A stretch of 64,000 nt of DNA from Aurantibacillus circumpalustris (GTDB lineage Bacteria > Bacteroidota > Bacteroidia > B-17B0 > Aurantibacillaceae). The notes under the pieces were generated by a model. That model worked only from the letters and a program-made list of their open reading frames with translations. It had not been told where the DNA came from and did no database searches. Position numbers and translations under genes: made by a program. The stretch is taken from contig NZ_CP121197.1 of NCBI RefSeq assembly GCF_029625215.1, forward strand, positions 1,674,001 to 1,738,000, in the 5' to 3' direction. Below are positions 35,163-43,717 of the stretch, one piece after another (positions within the stretch are counted from its first letter, which is position 1; every line of letters begins with the position of its first letter).

Positions 35163-35168
35163 AGTAAA

Positions 35169-35176
35169 CAAAATTA
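35169..35176 (-). promoter_or_regulatory. -7 element for the yihY operon
   Basis: On the minus strand TAATTTTG, ending six bases before the yihY start codon; predicted leader very short or absent. Confidence 0.45.
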
Positions 35177-35215
35177 GCAATTTATTTAACCGATTAGGAT
35201 AATTAAATTATCTTC

Positions 35216-36742
35216 ATGGCTTGTACCTTATTACTGCTGCAAGCACTTGCGTGTTTAGTGGAAAATTTTAATTTAATTAACGTTTTGAACGCTTCTAAAC
35301 AATACATTTTTCAAGCCCTTGGTCCTCTTTTGGCGATCATAATTTGGTTTTTTACAGACCTTGATCCAAATAATCATCAAACAACTTTAATGGCCGGCGT
35401 AACCGTTTGGATGTGCGTTTGGTGGTTCACGGAAGCCGTTAGTCTTGCTGTTACAGCCCTCGTGCCGGTTTTAATGTTACCCGTTTTAGGAATCGCCGAT
35501 TGTAAATCTGTTTCGCAACAATACAGCGATAGTATTATTTTTTTATTTATCGGTGGTTTTATGCTGGCCTTTGCTATTGAAAAATGGCAGCTGCACAAAC
35601 GCATCGCATTAAAAATATTATCGATTGTAGGAACAAAACCATCTACCGTTTTATTTGGAGTGATGATTTCCACCTACCTTATTAGTAATTGGATTAGTAA
35701 TACTGCTACAACGATGATGTTGTTCGCCGCCGTTTTTGCATTGATACAAGAAACGAAACAGTATATTGAAAAGAACTCGGGAAAATTTGCCGCGGCATTG
35801 TTATTAGGACTCGCGTTTTCTGCAACCATCGGTGGACTGGCAACTCCAGTGGGAACACCACCAAATATGTATTTTTTTAAGGCCTATAAAGAGGCATTTC
35901 CGGCATTAAATGATCTTAATTTTTTAAAGTGGAGCGCTATTGGTTATCCAATTTCTTTAGCATTCTTAATGATTACTTTTTTTGTGCTTAATTTTTATTT
36001 TTTGAGAAAAAAAGTAGAATTAAAAATTGAAAAAATTTATTTCGAAAATTCGTATCGCGAACTAGGTAAATTTTCTTACGAAGAAAAATGGGTATTTGGA
36101 ATTTTTGTTTCCTGCATTTTACTTTGGTTTACACGAGCCGATATTGATTTTGGAGGCTTTAAATTTAGAGGTTGGAATCATATTTTCATGAAACCAAAAT
36201 TTGTTGATGATGCTTTTGTGGCTTTAATGGCGGCTATTATTCTGTTTCTCGTTCCATCAAAAAAGAATAGGGGTGAAGCATTGCTTATATGGGAAGATGC
36301 TAAAAAATTACGCTTTGATATTATTTTAATGTTCGGGTCGGGCTTTGCTTTGGCCTATGGCTTTGAACTGTCAGGACTAAGTAATTGGTTAGCCGATAGT
36401 CTGCATGTTTTAAAAGGAGTGCATCCACTCTTAATAATTTTAGGAATTTGTATAGTTGTTACTATAATTAGTGAATTTGCTTCTAACATAGCAAGCATAC
36501 AATTAGCTATTCCTGTGATGATAGCTTTACAAATTGATTTAGAGCTGCCTCCCCTTTTGTTAATGATGCCGGCTACTTTTGCAGCATCTCTGGGATTTAT
36601 GTTGCCCGTGGCTACTGCCGCGAATACAATCGTGTTTGGTACAAAAGAAATTGAAATAAAAGATATGTTGCGTGTTGGATTTGTTTTGGATGCACTTGGT
36701 ATTTTAGTGATTACCTTTATGTGTTATTTATATTTGAATTAA
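35216..36742 (+). CDS. DASS-family sodium/carboxylate symporter
   Basis: A 508-residue protein with about eleven transmembrane segments. The two characteristic hairpin motifs of the divalent anion:Na+ symporters are visible: [17 protein letters not shown] in the first half and [17 protein letters not shown] in the second, each holding the SNT/SNx sodium- and substrate-binding tripeptide; [14 protein letters not shown] and [15 protein letters not shown] are also typical. Expected substrates are succinate, malate or related C4 acids. The N-terminal ~30 residues before [14 protein letters not shown] are unusual, so the true start might be slightly different. Confidence 0.9.
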   Translation: MACTLLLLQALACLVENFNLINVLNASKQYIFQALGPLLAIIIWFFTDLDPNNHQTTLMAGVTVWMCVWWFTEAVSLAVTALVPVLMLPVLGIADCKSVSQQYSDSIIFLFIGGFMLAFAIEKWQLHKRIALKILSIVGTKPSTVLFGVMISTYLISNWISNTATTMMLFAAVFALIQETKQYIEKNSGKFAAALLLGLAFSATIGGLATPVGTPPNMYFFKAYKEAFPALNDLNFLKWSAIGYPISLAFLMITFFVLNFYFLRKKVELKIEKIYFENSYRELGKFSYEEKWVFGIFVSCILLWFTRADIDFGGFKFRGWNHIFMKPKFVDDAFVALMAAIILFLVPSKKNRGEALLIWEDAKKLRFDIILMFGSGFALAYGFELSGLSNWLADSLHVLKGVHPLLIILGICIVVTIISEFASNIASIQLAIPVMIALQIDLELPPLLLMMPATFAASLGFMLPVATAANTIVFGTKEIEIKDMLRVGFVLDALGILVITFMCYLYLN

Positions 36743-36744
36743 GT

Positions 36745-37395
36745 ATGATTGTAGGAAAATCGATTCATAAAAAATTTGGTGAGCTTGAAATATTAAAGGG
36801 CGTTGATCTTGAAATAAAACAAGGCGAAATAGTTTCTATTGTTGGTTCTTCTGGAGCAGGTAAAACCACTTTGCTTACTATTTTAGGGACACTTGATAGA
36901 CCAAGTTCTGGAGAGATTTTAATTAATAACCAAGAAGTTTCAAAGTTAAGCGACAAAAAATTAGCTGCGTTTAGAAATCAGAACATTGGTTTTGTTTTTC
37001 AATTTCACCAATTGTTGCCTGAGTTTACGGCCATGGAGAATGTGTGTATTCCCGCTTTAATAGCGAATAAAAATAAAAAAGAAACGGAGTTAAGAGCAAT
37101 AGAATTATTGGATTTATTTAATCTCAAAGATAGAATAAGCCATAAACCTTCTGAATTGAGTGGCGGAGAACAACAGCGTGTTGCCGTTGCGCGTGCATTG
37201 ATAAATAATCCCAAAGTAATTTTTGCGGATGAGCCGAGCGGTAATTTAGATAGTGCGAATGCACAGGAATTGCACCAATTGTTTTTTAAGTTGAGAGAAA
37301 ATTTTAATCAAACTTTCGTAATTGTGACTCATAATAATGATTTAGCTAAGATGGCTGATAGAACTTTGGTTATGAGGGATGGGAAGATTGGTTAG
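36745..37395 (+). CDS. LolD-like ABC transporter ATP-binding protein
   Basis: The ATG at 36745, three bases after the symporter stop, gives 216 residues. All ATPase motifs are present: Walker [12 protein letters not shown]-loop [17 protein letters not shown] (the family-specific LLPEF/TAxEN segment of LolD/MacB/FtsE types), [15 protein letters not shown], Walker [13 protein letters not shown] and H-loop VTHNNDLA. It probably works with an FtsX-like permease, and the LolC/E-like gene at 30855 is the closest candidate. The position right after a symporter is likely for transcription only. Confidence 0.9.
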   Translation: MIVGKSIHKKFGELEILKGVDLEIKQGEIVSIVGSSGAGKTTLLTILGTLDRPSSGEILINNQEVSKLSDKKLAAFRNQNIGFVFQFHQLLPEFTAMENVCIPALIANKNKKETELRAIELLDLFNLKDRISHKPSELSGGEQQRVAVARALINNPKVIFADEPSGNLDSANAQELHQLFFKLRENFNQTFVIVTHNNDLAKMADRTLVMRDGKIG

Positions 37396-37573
37396 TTTAA
37401 CGCGCGTAAAAAGAACGATTTCTTTTAAGAATAATTTACTGAACAGTATTTGCATTACTATTAGTAGGTAAACGTTCTTCAGAAAATTAATATCTAGAAA
37501 ATAGTAAATTTAGTATTTACTAAAATAGCGTTTATGGAGTATTTTTTTTATCTTTAATTAAAATACCCATCCA

Positions 37574-38911
37574 ATGAAAAACTACTACCATTTTGTAGCT
37601 ATTATTTTTTTATTCCTAACTGGAATAAATTTTGAGTTAAAAGCTCAACTACCAAATCCGGTATCATTTAACACTGGGGTGAATGCTAGTTTAAACGGCA
37701 CAATTCCAACTGGAACCAACGACTTGAGTTGGACGGCTTCCACAGTCTCCATTAACGGTCCGTTCGTTCCTGCAGTGAGAACAACTGGCAATGCCGCATG
37801 GTTGATCTCCCCTTATACTACAGCCGATTGGATTACCTATCCACATCCTTTTCCAAATGCTGGTAATCAGAGTTACCATAATTCTTTAGGGAATGTAGAT
37901 GAATATTTTCGACTGATGTTTACGCTTCCTTCTGGTGTTTGCAATGGCTCTGTGAATTCATCTGGCGGGTATTGCCTGTCGATGAGTTATTTTGCCGATA
38001 ATTGTGTGAATGAAATCTTTGTAAATGGAGTGTCGTCGTACGTAAATCCTGCGCCCTCGTATACCGCTAATAATTTTCAAGGAACTTCAGGTGCTACAGT
38101 AACTCTTTGTGACAATTGGTGCCCTGGAACAAATACGCTTATCGTACACATTAAGTCAGGCCCACCCCAACTTGGTTTTCTGGCATTTACAACAGCATCG
38201 ACAACCGCTCAAAACCAATTCACTATAAATATGTCCAAAAGTAATGTTACCTGTTATGATGCAAATAATGGCTCGGCGGCTGTTAACCTGATAGGATATG
38301 GAGGAACGCCTACCTACACTTGGTTGCCAGGTGGGTCGAACAATTCCAGTATAACAAATCTTAGTCCGGGCACTTATACAGTAAATGTACAATTCCCTTT
38401 ATGTAATTATTCTAATACACTTACTGTAACCCAACCAGCTTCCTTTGCGGTAAACGTTTCTACTGCTCAAGCAGTATGTCCTGGTATGAATGTAACTTAT
38501 ACAGCAACTGGAGGAGTTACTTATTCGTGGACGCCGGGAAATTATAGTGGGTCTACTGTTACATTAAGTGCAATGAGTACGACTAATTACACTGTTACCG
38601 GCAAGGATTCGGTGGGATGTGCAGTTACAAAAGCGTTTAAATTACAGGTTTTAAACTGCAGTGGCATTGAAGAAGTAAGTTTGCAAGGAATAGACGTCCG
38701 TAACGACATGCTTGGCAACATCACCATTGTAGCGCCTAATAATATTGAATACAAGGTTGAGATTTTTGACCTAATTGGAAATTTAAAGTACAGTAGTCTC
38801 TTGGCTCAGAATTCCGAAATAAACCTTAGTAATTTATCACAAGGAATTTATTTTTTAAAAGTGTCAGATAATAATTCTTCGTTAAAGAAAAGAATACTAG
38901 TAGGAATGTAA
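37574..38911 (+). CDS. secreted protein with SprB-like repeat and T9SS tail
   Basis: The protein (445 residues) has a signal peptide (MKNYYHFVAIIFLFLTGINF, cleavage near KAQ). The N-terminal ~200 residues are a beta domain resembling carbohydrate-binding or Ig folds, with several Cys. Around 228-290 there is an SprB-type repeat (KSNVTCYDANNGSAAVNLIG ... YTWLPGGSNNSSITNLSPGTYTV), the module named after the gliding adhesin SprB, followed by an Ig-like repeat and a C-terminal type A sorting domain (YKVEIFDLIGNLKYSS ... LSQGIYFLKVSDNNSSLKKR). Expected on the surface or secreted. Stands alone, with a 178-base gap upstream and a 366-base gap downstream. Confidence 0.85.
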   Translation: MKNYYHFVAIIFLFLTGINFELKAQLPNPVSFNTGVNASLNGTIPTGTNDLSWTASTVSINGPFVPAVRTTGNAAWLISPYTTADWITYPHPFPNAGNQSYHNSLGNVDEYFRLMFTLPSGVCNGSVNSSGGYCLSMSYFADNCVNEIFVNGVSSYVNPAPSYTANNFQGTSGATVTLCDNWCPGTNTLIVHIKSGPPQLGFLAFTTASTTAQNQFTINMSKSNVTCYDANNGSAAVNLIGYGGTPTYTWLPGGSNNSSITNLSPGTYTVNVQFPLCNYSNTLTVTQPASFAVNVSTAQAVCPGMNVTYTATGGVTYSWTPGNYSGSTVTLSAMSTTNYTVTGKDSVGCAVTKAFKLQVLNCSGIEEVSLQGIDVRNDMLGNITIVAPNNIEYKVEIFDLIGNLKYSSLLAQNSEINLSNLSQGIYFLKVSDNNSSLKKRILVGM

Positions 38912-38976
38912 GACAGATGAATAGAAACATCGAGAGGTTGTAAAAATCAGGAATAAATCAGAGTCTTTTATTTAAC

Positions 38977-39035
38977 GTCTCGATACGAAAATTTGTTCAG
39001 TTTAACACTGGGTGAAATTTTCTACTCGACGAGAC
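38977..39035. repeat. imperfect palindrome in a gene-free gap
   Basis: In the 366-base gap 38912-39277, GTCTCGATACGAAAATTTG (38977-38995) can pair with AAATTTTCTACTCGACGAGAC (39015-39035) around a ~19-base centre. The outer GTCTCG / CGAGAC and inner AAATTT parts match; the middle does not. It looks like a REP-type element; beyond it I see only AT-rich sequence leading to the next gene. Confidence 0.55.
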
Positions 39036-39277
39036 CTCAGTTTAAACCCAAACACAAAAAACCCATAAAGCCTTTTTTAATTTCCAAAACAATTGTTATC
39101 TTGTACTCGAACAAAACCCATTAATCCAATACTACCGGCTTGTGAATTGTACAAATGATTTAATTATTTGTTAGTTCGCATTGTTAAAGTAAGATACTGA
39201 TTACGTATCTCCTACAACAAATGGTGTCTCCTATTGATCAAATTTTTTGTGCTAATAATTACTTAAAAAAAGCAAAC

Positions 39278-40243
39278 ATGAAAAACAAACTCAAAGCATT
39301 CGCATTGTTTCTTCTGCCATTAATTTTTGCAACAGCAATGTTCATTTTCCGATCTCAGGCTGAAAGAAACGGCCAAACAATTAACCCTATTATTGGAGAC
39401 ATTAGTTTTATTAGCAAATTCGGTGTTAAACCAAATCCGTCAATTGATGAAGATCTACGTATTAAGACACATTTGGAATACGTTGAAAATCTTCTCCGGG
39501 AAAAAGACATTTCAGGGTTAACAGCCGAACAAAAACAAAAACGTAACCAGGCTCTCGATTTGCTGCATAATTATTGGAACGCAGGAATTTTCCCCCGAAA
39601 TTATGATTATAGAGAAGAACGGAAACCTTGTTTCATCGATAAAGATGGTGCAATCTGTGCTGTTGGTTATTTGGTGGAGCAAACTGCTGGAAGGCAAACA
39701 GCGGAAAAAATTAATAACGATCATAAATACGATAAAATTTTAGCAATGAAGGATCGCACAGTGAACAATTGGATAGAATCAAATGGCTTTACAGAACAAG
39801 AGTGCGCGATGATACAGCCGACTTACGGTCCGCCACCCGACAGGACTGGTTATATCAACGGCCCCCATGCAGCGATTTCGGGAGGACTTATTGGAATTAA
39901 TGTTGGACTTACAGCAATTAATCTGGTAAACATGGCAAAAGGAAATGGAAAGCAGGCTGTTCCGGCCGCCTCTATAATTTTTGGTTTGGGACAAGTGGTA
40001 GTGGGTAGCATAGAGGTAATTGAATATACTAGATACGGTAGAAATAATGGGAATGATTATACTGCAATGAATACATTAGGTATATCAAACATTGCTATGG
40101 GAACAACCTCTGCTTTGATCGGAGCTTATTGCGCCATTACGAATAGAAAGAAAAAAAACAAGGCAACCGCCTTAAATATTTACAGTTTCCCAACCAAAGA
40201 CAAGCAAATTGGAATTGGACTTTGTTTAACAAAGAGATTATAA
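39278..40243 (+). CDS. exported protein of an unnamed family, with two C-terminal membrane segments
   Basis: I start at the ATG at 39278 (321 residues): MKNKLKAFALFLLPLIFATA is a signal or anchor segment, while the longer frame from 39221 adds a polar leader. The middle part carries NYWNAGIFPRNYDYREERKP, CFIDKDGAICAVGYLVEQTAG and, after IESNGF, TEQECAMIQPTYGPPPD; blocks of this kind (FIDxDGxxCAVGYL ... ECAxIQPxY) recur in many secreted proteins of Bacteroidota and myxobacteria, function unknown. The C-terminal third has two or three hydrophobic helices (AISGGLIGINVGLTAINLV; AASIIFGLGQVVVGSI; AMGTTSALIGAYCAI). Confidence 0.7.
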   Translation: MKNKLKAFALFLLPLIFATAMFIFRSQAERNGQTINPIIGDISFISKFGVKPNPSIDEDLRIKTHLEYVENLLREKDISGLTAEQKQKRNQALDLLHNYWNAGIFPRNYDYREERKPCFIDKDGAICAVGYLVEQTAGRQTAEKINNDHKYDKILAMKDRTVNNWIESNGFTEQECAMIQPTYGPPPDRTGYINGPHAAISGGLIGINVGLTAINLVNMAKGNGKQAVPAASIIFGLGQVVVGSIEVIEYTRYGRNNGNDYTAMNTLGISNIAMGTTSALIGAYCAITNRKKKNKATALNIYSFPTKDKQIGIGLCLTKRL

Positions 40244-40449
40244 GATTTTGTAAGCGTAATTATTTTAAGTCTCATTGTGTCATAGCCTTGTTTTTAAGAC
40301 CTGAATAATTAGTTTTTCGAAAACATTCATTACCTTTTCGTAAATTCATATAAGACTTGGACACAATTTAAAAACACTTTACATTTTGGCATTAAAGAAA
40401 TATCAATTCAGAACCTGTATATAAATTCACAAATCAAACCTAAATTATC

Positions 40450-40803
40450 CTGAAAAAGACTATTAAAACTCTGGCAGTATTAGGCGTAATTATTTTAATG
40501 TCCTCATTTGCAAACGAGCATTCGAATGAATTTATTGGAACCTACGGTGTTTCATCGTCAGATCCTTCCCAAATAAAACTTACAATAAATTCTGATCATA
40601 CTTTTTATTACCAAGACTTTTCTGTTTCAGATAAAAAAATTATTATGAAAGGTAATTGGACGCTGAAGGGCCAAAAAGTAATTTTAAATGGCAATAACTC
40701 TGAAAAGAACTTTCATCATGTTTGGCATTTTGTTGAAAATGGACAAGTAGCAAAATCTAGAAAAGGACTTACATTTTACAGATTATGTAAAAAAGAGAGT
40801 TAG
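40450..40803 (+). CDS. small exported lipocalin-like protein with probable CTG start
   Basis: The first ATG in this frame (40498) would cut a clear signal peptide. Reading upstream, the frame continues to a TAA at 40441-40443 and gives CTG-AAA-AAG at 40450, i.e. (M)KKTIKTLAVLGVIILMSSFA before NEHSNEF, a textbook signal peptide. No ATG, GTG or TTG lies between, so CTG at 40450 (or ATT/ATC just before) is the most likely start; the protein has 117 residues. The mature part, EFIGTYGVSSSDPSQIKLTI, NSDHTFYYQDFS, MKGNWTLKGQKVIL, looks like an eight-strand lipocalin-like domain as in NlpE-type proteins. Exact function unknown. Confidence 0.6.
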   Translation: MKKTIKTLAVLGVIILMSSFANEHSNEFIGTYGVSSSDPSQIKLTINSDHTFYYQDFSVSDKKIIMKGNWTLKGQKVILNGNNSEKNFHHVWHFVENGQVAKSRKGLTFYRLCKKES

Positions 40804-40824
40804 AGCACATCGCAAGAAAAGGGA

Positions 40825-40863
40825 TTGTCGAACTAGATAAAACTATCTCGGAAGTTCTGACAA
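40825..40863. terminator. hairpin between convergent genes, without T run
   Basis: TTGTCGAACTAGATA (40825-40839) pairs with TATCT and AGTTC-TGACAA up to 40863, with a CGGA bulge. It lies 22 bases after one stop and 28 bases before the queG stop, so it may end transcription from one or both sides, but no T run follows. Confidence 0.4.
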
Positions 40864-40890
40864 CTAGAGAGTATTCTGGAATAAACTTTT

Positions 40891-41820
40891 TCAAGTTTTC
40901 TTTATAAACTCCAAATTCCTCTTCAATCCTTTATACTTAGTTCTTTTCACGGCAGAGTTTTTAAAAACCAGATTAAACGTTTCTTCCGTCATCTCATTCC
41001 ATTCTATTTCCGAAAAATTTAGAAGTCCTTTGTGATTTTCAAAGAGTGGTTCTTTGTGTGTTAGGCTGAAACTATTCCAGGGGCAAACATCCTGACACAC
41101 ATCGCAACCAAAAGCCCAATTATCCATTTTGTTTTTAAATTCAGTGGGAATATTTTCTTTTAATTCAATGGTGAGGTAACTGATACATTTGCTGCCATCA
41201 ACAATATAAGGTTCTACAATTGCTTCGGTAGGGCAGGCATCGATGCATTTGGTGCAGGTGCCGCAGAAATCTTTAATTGGCCCGTCGTATTCTAGATCCA
41301 AATCAATAATTAATTCGGCGATGAAGAAAAAAGAACCTTGTTGTTTGTTGATGAGGTTGGAGTTTTTTCCAATCCAACCCAAACCACTTTTTTTCGCCCA
41401 GGCTTTGTCTAGCACCGGGGCGCTGTCGACAAAAGCTCTGCCGTTTATGTCGCCAATATTTTCTTTGAGCGAGGCTAGAAATTCGTGGAGTTTATTTTTA
41501 ATGATTTCGTGATAATCTTCTCCGTAGGCATACTTGCTAATTTTTGGTGCATTGGGGTTTTGTGTTTGCTCAGGATAATAGTTGAATAAAAGAGAAATAA
41601 CCGATTTTGCATTATCAACCAGTAAACGCGGGTCGAGACGTTTATCGAAATAATTCTCCATGTAGTTCATTTGGCCGTGTTTATTTTCTGCGAGCCATTT
41701 TTCGAGACGGGGCGCCTCTTCTTCTAAAAAAGCTGCTTTAGAAATACCGCAAAAATCAAAACCAAGACGTTTGGCTTCGCTTTTAACAAATTGTGTATGA
41801 GTCTGTTTGGAGTTTAACAC
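40891..41820 (-). CDS. queG: epoxyqueuosine reductase
   Basis: QueG performs the last step of queuosine synthesis in tRNA, reducing epoxyqueuosine with cobalamin and two [4Fe-4S] clusters. The 309-residue protein has the DUF1730 N-terminal part ([53 protein letters not shown]) and the ferredoxin part with [17 protein letters not shown] and [13 protein letters not shown], eight Cys in the right spacing. The start is GTG at 41820. The gene stands alone on the minus strand. The start of the protein does not have extra residues compared to the family. Confidence 0.95.
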   Translation of the reverse strand: MLNSKQTHTQFVKSEAKRLGFDFCGISKAAFLEEEAPRLEKWLAENKHGQMNYMENYFDKRLDPRLLVDNAKSVISLLFNYYPEQTQNPNAPKISKYAYGEDYHEIIKNKLHEFLASLKENIGDINGRAFVDSAPVLDKAWAKKSGLGWIGKNSNLINKQQGSFFFIAELIIDLDLEYDGPIKDFCGTCTKCIDACPTEAIVEPYIVDGSKCISYLTIELKENIPTEFKNKMDNWAFGCDVCQDVCPWNSFSLTHKEPLFENHKGLLNFSEIEWNEMTEETFNLVFKNSAVKRTKYKGLKRNLEFIKKT

Positions 41821-41946
41821 GGCTTTAAAGGTAACAAATGACTTGGTTCTGAAAAATGAGCCTTTCTAAAACGGATAGATAGGGATTTTCTAAACATTTA
41901 ACAATTTATTCATATAAAACATTAGGAACTAGAGCTTTAAAATACG

Positions 41947-42065
41947 TATATTTGCATCCGATTGTGAAAACCACGTGTAAAAAACTGAATTTCAAGCAAT
42001 TACACGCAAATACATGATTAACAATAATTTAACAAAAGAATAATAAACCGGTGAAGTTCGCTTCA
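41947..42065 (+). promoter_or_regulatory. phaE promoter element and structured leader
   Basis: TATATTTG at 41947-41954 fits the -7 consensus, with TTAG about 21 bases upstream as a poor -33. The ~125-base leader has an inverted repeat CGTGTAA (41973-41979 region) / TTACACG and, 16 bases before the ATG, a perfect hairpin TGAAG-TTCG-CTTCA at 42052-42065 with the very stable UUCG tetraloop. This could stabilise the mRNA of an abundant granule protein. Confidence 0.5.
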
Positions 42066-42081
42066 TCTTAAAAAACAAAAA

Positions 42082-43443
42082 ATGAAAACATCAAACCCCG
42101 TAATCGACACTTTGGTAGAAAGCCAAACGCAATTCGTAAACAATTGGATGGATTCTGCAAAAAAAATGCAGTCTGCTTTCACTAGCGGAAACATCTCTAC
42201 TGAAGGTCAATCATTATACAAAGAGTATTTTGATAAGCAAATGGGAATTTTAAATGGCATGCAACAGTCTTCTGTTAACATGTTTAATACTAACGAAAGC
42301 AACCCTCAGGAGTTTTTCAAAAATTGGTTTAACCAACAAGCTTCATATGCTAAGCAAATGGCAGATTTTAACCAAAGCATTAACAATAGCTTTTCAAGTT
42401 TCGGAAAACCGGCACAAGATTACATGGCTAACTTTGGTCAAAACAACACTGCTTTTACAAACATGTACAATTCATGGTTGAACACTTTGAATTCATCGTT
42501 TGATTCAATGAGCAAAAACATGAACTCTACCTTTAATAAAGATGTGTTTACAAACTTTATGCAAGGTAGCCGTGTGTATGCTAACATGCAGGAATTTTTC
42601 CAGCCAATGGCTAGCATGTTTAAAAACGGTCAGTTTAACATGGACGCTTTCAAAAACCAATTTACTGCTGATGCTTATGCAAACCTTACTAAACAAATGT
42701 TTGGTAACATGTACGGTCAATCTTCAGTTCAAGAGGTTTATGATAACGGAATGAAACAACTTCAAAACTTTTTTGCTAACCAAAACAATTTAGGAAAAGA
42801 GTATTACGCACAAATTCAAAACATCTCTAAGGATTTCCCTAAAATGTTCGAAGGAAATGCAGCGATTACTAGCATGAAAGATTTTCAAGCACAGTTTCAC
42901 AATGTATTCGGAAAAACTTTCGAACCATTAATGAAATTAGTAAACGCAGGTAAAGAAAAAGAAAACGCTGAAGCAATTATTGCTTTGATGGACAGAATGG
43001 GTGATTACAGCATTAAACAAGCTGAATTACAATCATACTTACAAAACACTGCTAAAAAAGGTGTTGAAGAAATTGCGCAACACTATTCTGAAAAATACGC
43101 TAATCCAAAATCATTCACTGAAATGCCAAGTGCACAAGATATGTATGCTGAGTGGGTTAAAGTAAATGAGAAATTGTTTACAGAATTATTCGCTAGCGAA
43201 GAATTCAGCAAAGTAAAAGGTGAAGCTCTTAACTTAAGTATGGATGTGAAAAAACATTTCGAAAAACAATTCGAAAGTACTTTCTCTAACATGCCAGTAG
43301 TTTTCAAAAGCGAAATCGAAGAATTACAAAAAACTATTTACGATCTTAAAAAACAAGTAAAAGATTTACAAGCTAAAGGTGGTGCAGTTGTTGCAGCTCA
43401 TGAGTCTGATGACGATAAAGCTTCTAAAACTCGTAAAAAATAA
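42082..43443 (+). CDS. phaE: class III PHA synthase subunit PhaE (phasin-like)
   Basis: A 453-residue, largely alpha-helical protein, very rich in Asn, Gln, Phe and Met (NSFSSFGKPAQDYMANFG, NMYNSWLNTLNSSFDSM). The last third matches PhaE: DMYAEWVKVNEKLFTELFAS, then VKKHFEKQFESTFSNMPVVF, and a final coiled coil SEIEELQKTIYDLKKQVKDL followed by a charged tail. PhaE partners PhaC in class III synthases and is needed for activity on granules; the N-terminal half may have a phasin-like role. phaC is 2.1 kb downstream, which strongly supports the call. The gene has its own promoter and terminator, so it is probably made in excess over PhaC. It is longer than the ~360 residues of classical PhaE. Confidence 0.85.
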   Translation: MKTSNPVIDTLVESQTQFVNNWMDSAKKMQSAFTSGNISTEGQSLYKEYFDKQMGILNGMQQSSVNMFNTNESNPQEFFKNWFNQQASYAKQMADFNQSINNSFSSFGKPAQDYMANFGQNNTAFTNMYNSWLNTLNSSFDSMSKNMNSTFNKDVFTNFMQGSRVYANMQEFFQPMASMFKNGQFNMDAFKNQFTADAYANLTKQMFGNMYGQSSVQEVYDNGMKQLQNFFANQNNLGKEYYAQIQNISKDFPKMFEGNAAITSMKDFQAQFHNVFGKTFEPLMKLVNAGKEKENAEAIIALMDRMGDYSIKQAELQSYLQNTAKKGVEEIAQHYSEKYANPKSFTEMPSAQDMYAEWVKVNEKLFTELFASEEFSKVKGEALNLSMDVKKHFEKQFESTFSNMPVVFKSEIEELQKTIYDLKKQVKDLQAKGGAVVAAHESDDDKASKTRKK

Positions 43444-43461
43444 TTAGATATAAATTAATTT

Positions 43462-43500
43462 AAAAGGTCGTCTGCTTAATTTGGCAGACGGCCTTTTTTT
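43462..43500 (+). terminator. terminator after phaE
   Basis: Stem AAAAGGTCGTCTGC / GCAGACGGCCTTTT (one G.T pair), eight-base loop, T run to about 43500. Confidence 0.9.
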
Positions 43501-43532
43501 GTATCTTGTCGATGGGTTGTGCTAATTTTTAA

Positions 43533-43666
43533 ACCACATAGAAACATAGTTTGCATAGAAAGAATCATCAAAAGAAGTTTTGGTGAACATAGTATTTGAA
43601 GCGAAGCTTCAAATTTATGTGTTACTATGTTTTTTCTTGTAAGTTTATCCTATGTTTCTATGTGGT
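43533..43666. repeat. 134 bp palindromic element
   Basis: ACCACATAGAAACATAG (43533-43549) and CTATGTTTCTATGTGGT (43650-43666) are a perfect 17-base inverted repeat. Inside, AACATAGTA (43586-43594) faces TACTATGTT (43623-43631), and the centre is a perfect 8-base stem TTTGAAGC-GAA-GCTTCAAA (43595-43613). Thus nested hairpins; a MITE- or REP-like element. No transposase gene and no target duplication that I can point to. Confidence 0.8.
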
Positions 43667-43717
43667 AAAATTTTGTCATGAAAACGAGCCAGTCGAAACG
43701 ATTTAATTAGTAAAGCG

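Noticed and set aside
36721-36744. GTG start at 36721 for the LolD-like gene
   Set aside because: It lies inside the symporter gene; the ATG at 36745 gives the normal family length.
40254-40498. 15-base direct repeat GCGTAATTATTTTAA at 40254 and 40484
   Set aside because: AT-rich, one copy lies in the signal-peptide codons; no flanking structure, so probably chance.
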